Assembly: GCF_031987975.1 (NCBI RefSeq)
Contig: NZ_DALZYX010000003.1
Location: 248,001-312,000, forward strand
Length of the DNA: 64,000 nucleotides
DNA from: Pseudescherichia sp031987975
GTDB taxonomy: Bacteria; Pseudomonadota; Gammaproteobacteria; Enterobacterales; Enterobacteriaceae
Direction of reading: 5' to 3'
A program made the position numbers and the translations under genes. Within the stretch, counting starts at the first letter, position 1. Each line of letters starts with the position of its first letter. Positions 61,880-64,000 of this stretch are shown piece by piece. The notes under the pieces were generated by a model. That model saw only the letters and a list, made by a program, of their open reading frames with translations. It searched no databases and was not told the DNA's origin.

Positions 61880-62665
61880 ATGTCGTATCAGTATGTGAAT
61901 GTCCTGATCGCCAATCGCGTGGGCATCATTGAATTTAACTATGCGCGCAAGCTCAATGCGCTCAGCAAGGTCTTTATCGAGGATCTGCTCCAGGCGCTGC
62001 ACGATCTCAACAATGCCGATATCCGCTGCGTGATCCTGCGTGCACCCGCAGGATCGAAAGTCTTCTCAGCCGGACACGATATTCATGAGCTGCCCACCGG
62101 GCGACGGGATCCGCTCTCTTACGACGATCCGCTACGCCAGATCGCTCGCACGATCCAAAAGTATCCCAAACCGGTGATCTCCATGGTTGAGGGCAGCGTC
62201 TGGGGCGGTGCATTTGAGATGATCATGAGCTCCGATATTATCGTTGCCGCCAGCACCTCGACCTTCTCTATGACGCCGGTCAACCTTGGCGTGCCCTATA
62301 ACCTGGTGGGAATCCATAACCTGACGCGGGATGCCGGTTTCCACATCGTTAAGGAGCTGATCTTCACCGCCTCACCGATTACCGCCCAGCGTGCGCTGGC
62401 GGTGGGCATTCTTAACCATGTGGTAGGAGCCGAAGAGCTGGAGGATTTCACCCTACAGCTGGCCCATACCATCTCCGAGAAGGCTCCGCTGGCTATTGCG
62501 GTGATCAAAGAGGAGCTGCGCGTGCTCGGCGAAGCACACACCATGAATTCAGACGAGTTTGAACGTATCCAGGGCATGCGGCGCGAGGTATACGATAGCC
62601 AGGACTATCAGGAGGGGATGAACGCCTTCCTGGAAAAACGTAAACCAGTATTTATTGGTCGTTAA
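61880..62665 (+). CDS. scpB: Methylmalonyl-CoA decarboxylase
   Basis: Crotonase-fold enzyme of 261 aa that decarboxylates methylmalonyl-CoA to propionyl-CoA. Oxyanion-hole residues in FSAGHDIHELP and EGSVWGGAFEMIMSSD. It starts 12 nt after argK. The length agrees with E. coli YgfG. Confidence 0.96.
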   Translation: MSYQYVNVLIANRVGIIEFNYARKLNALSKVFIEDLLQALHDLNNADIRCVILRAPAGSKVFSAGHDIHELPTGRRDPLSYDDPLRQIARTIQKYPKPVISMVEGSVWGGAFEMIMSSDIIVAASTSTFSMTPVNLGVPYNLVGIHNLTRDAGFHIVKELIFTASPITAQRALAVGILNHVVGAEELEDFTLQLAHTISEKAPLAIAVIKEELRVLGEAHTMNSDEFERIQGMRREVYDSQDYQEGMNAFLEKRKPVFIGR

Positions 62666-62689
62666 GCAGCGAGGGATAAGGAGCGGCAT

Positions 62690-64000
62690 ATGCAATCTGC
62701 TTTTCCGAGGATGAGCGCTGACGAGGCGGCTGAGTTTATTCATCACAATGATATGGTGGCCTTCAGCGGCTTTACCCCTGCCGGTTCGCCGAAAGCGATG
62801 CCGGTTGCCATTGCCCAGCGAGCCATCGATTTTCATCAACGTCAGCAGGCGTTCCAGATCCGCCTGCTGACGGGGGCATCGATCGGGGCCGATGCTGACG
62901 ATGTGCTGGCAGAAGCCGACGCGATCGTCTGGCGCGCGCCCTACCAGACCGCGTCGGGGCTGCGAGAGAAGATCAACCGGGGCCAGGTGAACTTCGTCGA
63001 TCTGCATTTGAGCGAAGTGGCGCAGATGGTCAACTATGGCTTTTTCGGGCCGATCGACGTGGCGGTGATCGAAGCCAGCCGGGTGGCTGACGATGGTCGC
63101 ATCTGGCTCACCAGCGGCATTGGTAATGCACCCACCTGGCTGCATAACGCTAAACGGATCGTCATCGAGCTAAACCGCTATCACTCCCCGCGGGTGGCAG
63201 AGCTGGCAGATATTGTCATGCCGGGTCTGCCGCCACGGCGCAACAGCGTACCGATTTTTCATACGATGGATCGCATCGGCACCCAGTATGTGCAGATCGA
63301 TCCGGCAAAAATTGTCGCAATTGTAGAGACCGAACTGCCCGATGCCGGCAACGTGCTGGAGAAAGCGAATCCGGTTAGCCAGCGGATCGCCGACAACGTC
63401 GTGGCATTTCTGTTGAACGAGATGGCCCTTGGCCGCCTGCCGCCGGAATTTTTACCGCTGCAAAGCGGCGTGGGCAACATCAACAATGCGGTGATGGCGC
63501 GGCTCGGAGAGAACAGCGATATCCCGCCTTTTATGATGTACTCCGAAGTCCTCCAGGAATCGGTAGTGCACCTGCTGGAGAGTGGGAAAATCACCGGGGC
63601 GAGCGCCTCCAGCCTGACGGTTTCCCGCGCCTCGCTGGAGAAGATTTACGACAATATGGACTTCTTCGCCAGCCGTATCGTCCTGCGGCCGCAGGAGATC
63701 TCAAATAACCCGGAGATCATTCGCCGCCTGGGCGTAATCGCGCTAAACGTTGGGCTGGAGTTTGATATTTACGGCCATGCTAACTCAACGCACGTGGCGG
63801 GCGTCAGCCTGATGAACGGCATCGGCGGCAGCGCCGACTTTGAGCGCAACGCGTATCTGTCGATCTTTATGGCCCCCTCCACTGCCAAAGCGGGGAAAAT
63901 CTCTACCATTGTGCCGATGTGTAGCCATGTCGATCACAGCGAACACAGCGTCAAGGTTATCGTAACCGAACAGGGCGTCGCCGATTTACGCGGTCTGTCG
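62690..64000 (+). CDS. scpC: Propionyl-CoA:succinate CoA transferase, partial (runs off right edge)
   Basis: Moves CoA from propionyl-CoA to succinate, closing the Sbm cycle. The visible 437 codons begin MQSAFPRMSADEAAEFIHHN, with GFTPAGSPKAMP, the class I catalytic Glu in MMYSEVLQE, and GHANSTHVAGVSLMNGIGGS. E. coli ScpC is 492 aa, so about 55 residues are outside. ATG 62690 after AAGGAG. Last gene of the operon. Confidence 0.96.
   Translation, partial: MQSAFPRMSADEAAEFIHHNDMVAFSGFTPAGSPKAMPVAIAQRAIDFHQRQQAFQIRLLTGASIGADADDVLAEADAIVWRAPYQTASGLREKINRGQVNFVDLHLSEVAQMVNYGFFGPIDVAVIEASRVADDGRIWLTSGIGNAPTWLHNAKRIVIELNRYHSPRVAELADIVMPGLPPRRNSVPIFHTMDRIGTQYVQIDPAKIVAIVETELPDAGNVLEKANPVSQRIADNVVAFLLNEMALGRLPPEFLPLQSGVGNINNAVMARLGENSDIPPFMMYSEVLQESVVHLLESGKITGASASSLTVSRASLEKIYDNMDFFASRIVLRPQEISNNPEIIRRLGVIALNVGLEFDIYGHANSTHVAGVSLMNGIGGSADFERNAYLSIFMAPSTAKAGKISTIVPMCSHVDHSEHSVKVIVTEQGVADLRGLS

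Noticed and set aside
1..64000. CRISPR arrays, rRNA operons, complete insertion sequences, prophage
   Set aside because: None seen: no regularly spaced repeats, no rRNA-like sequence, no complete transposase; only remnants of mobile genes.

Overview
The window is chromosomal DNA from a member of the Enterobacteriaceae. The whole right half follows the Escherichia/Enterobacter gene order: glyU, ygeR, lysS, prfB, recJ, dsbC, xerD, fldB, ygfX, sdhE, ygfZ, yqfA, bglA, ygfF, gcvPHT, ubiI, ubiH, pepP, ygfB, zapA, ssrS, fau, serA, rpiA, argP, scpA-argK-scpB-scpC. The left end carries a carotenoid cluster, so a yellow-pigmented genus is likely (Cronobacter, Leclercia and pigmented Enterobacter are candidates). 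The sequence alone does not settle the genus.

Left third (1-22300), all accessory relative to E. coli K-12. A minus-strand operon crtE-idi-crtX-crtY-crtI-crtB (crtB cut by the window edge) makes GGPP, phytoene, lycopene, beta-carotene and, with a hydroxylase not seen here, zeaxanthin glucosides. Upstream on the same strand lie an SDR, a PhnD-like binding protein coupled to a membrane fatty acid desaturase, an aldo/keto reductase and a membrane PQQ-dependent dehydrogenase. A plus-strand operon follows: a complete peptide-type ABC importer (binding protein, two permeases, two ATPases), an amidase and an M20 amidohydrolase. It is preceded by a good match to a sigma-54 promoter, which suggests a nitrogen-scavenging system.

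Middle (21800-30900) is a patchwork of broken and mobile genes, partly AT-rich. It holds an EamA transporter with an internal deletion, an unknown membrane protein, a GPH symporter plus GH31 glycosidase module with a GntR-like operator upstream, and remnants of a serine recombinase, a LysE transporter, a phage-like protein and a P4-type integrase. It also holds a gene interrupted by an amber codon next to an intact DUF1493 gene, and a lipoprotein with an internal repeat. The integrase remnant sits just downstream of tRNA-Gly(CCC) in the same orientation, the usual arrangement of a tRNA-targeted island.

Right half (30900-64000) is conserved core: translation (lysS, prfB with its programmed frameshift), recombination (recJ, xerD), periplasmic disulfide isomerisation (dsbC), the glycine cleavage operon, ubiquinone hydroxylases, zapA/6S RNA/fau, serine and pentose phosphate genes, and the Sbm operon for succinate-propionate conversion (scpC cut by the window edge). 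The main local difference from K-12 is an RpiR-family regulator between yqfA and bglA where K-12 has yqfB.
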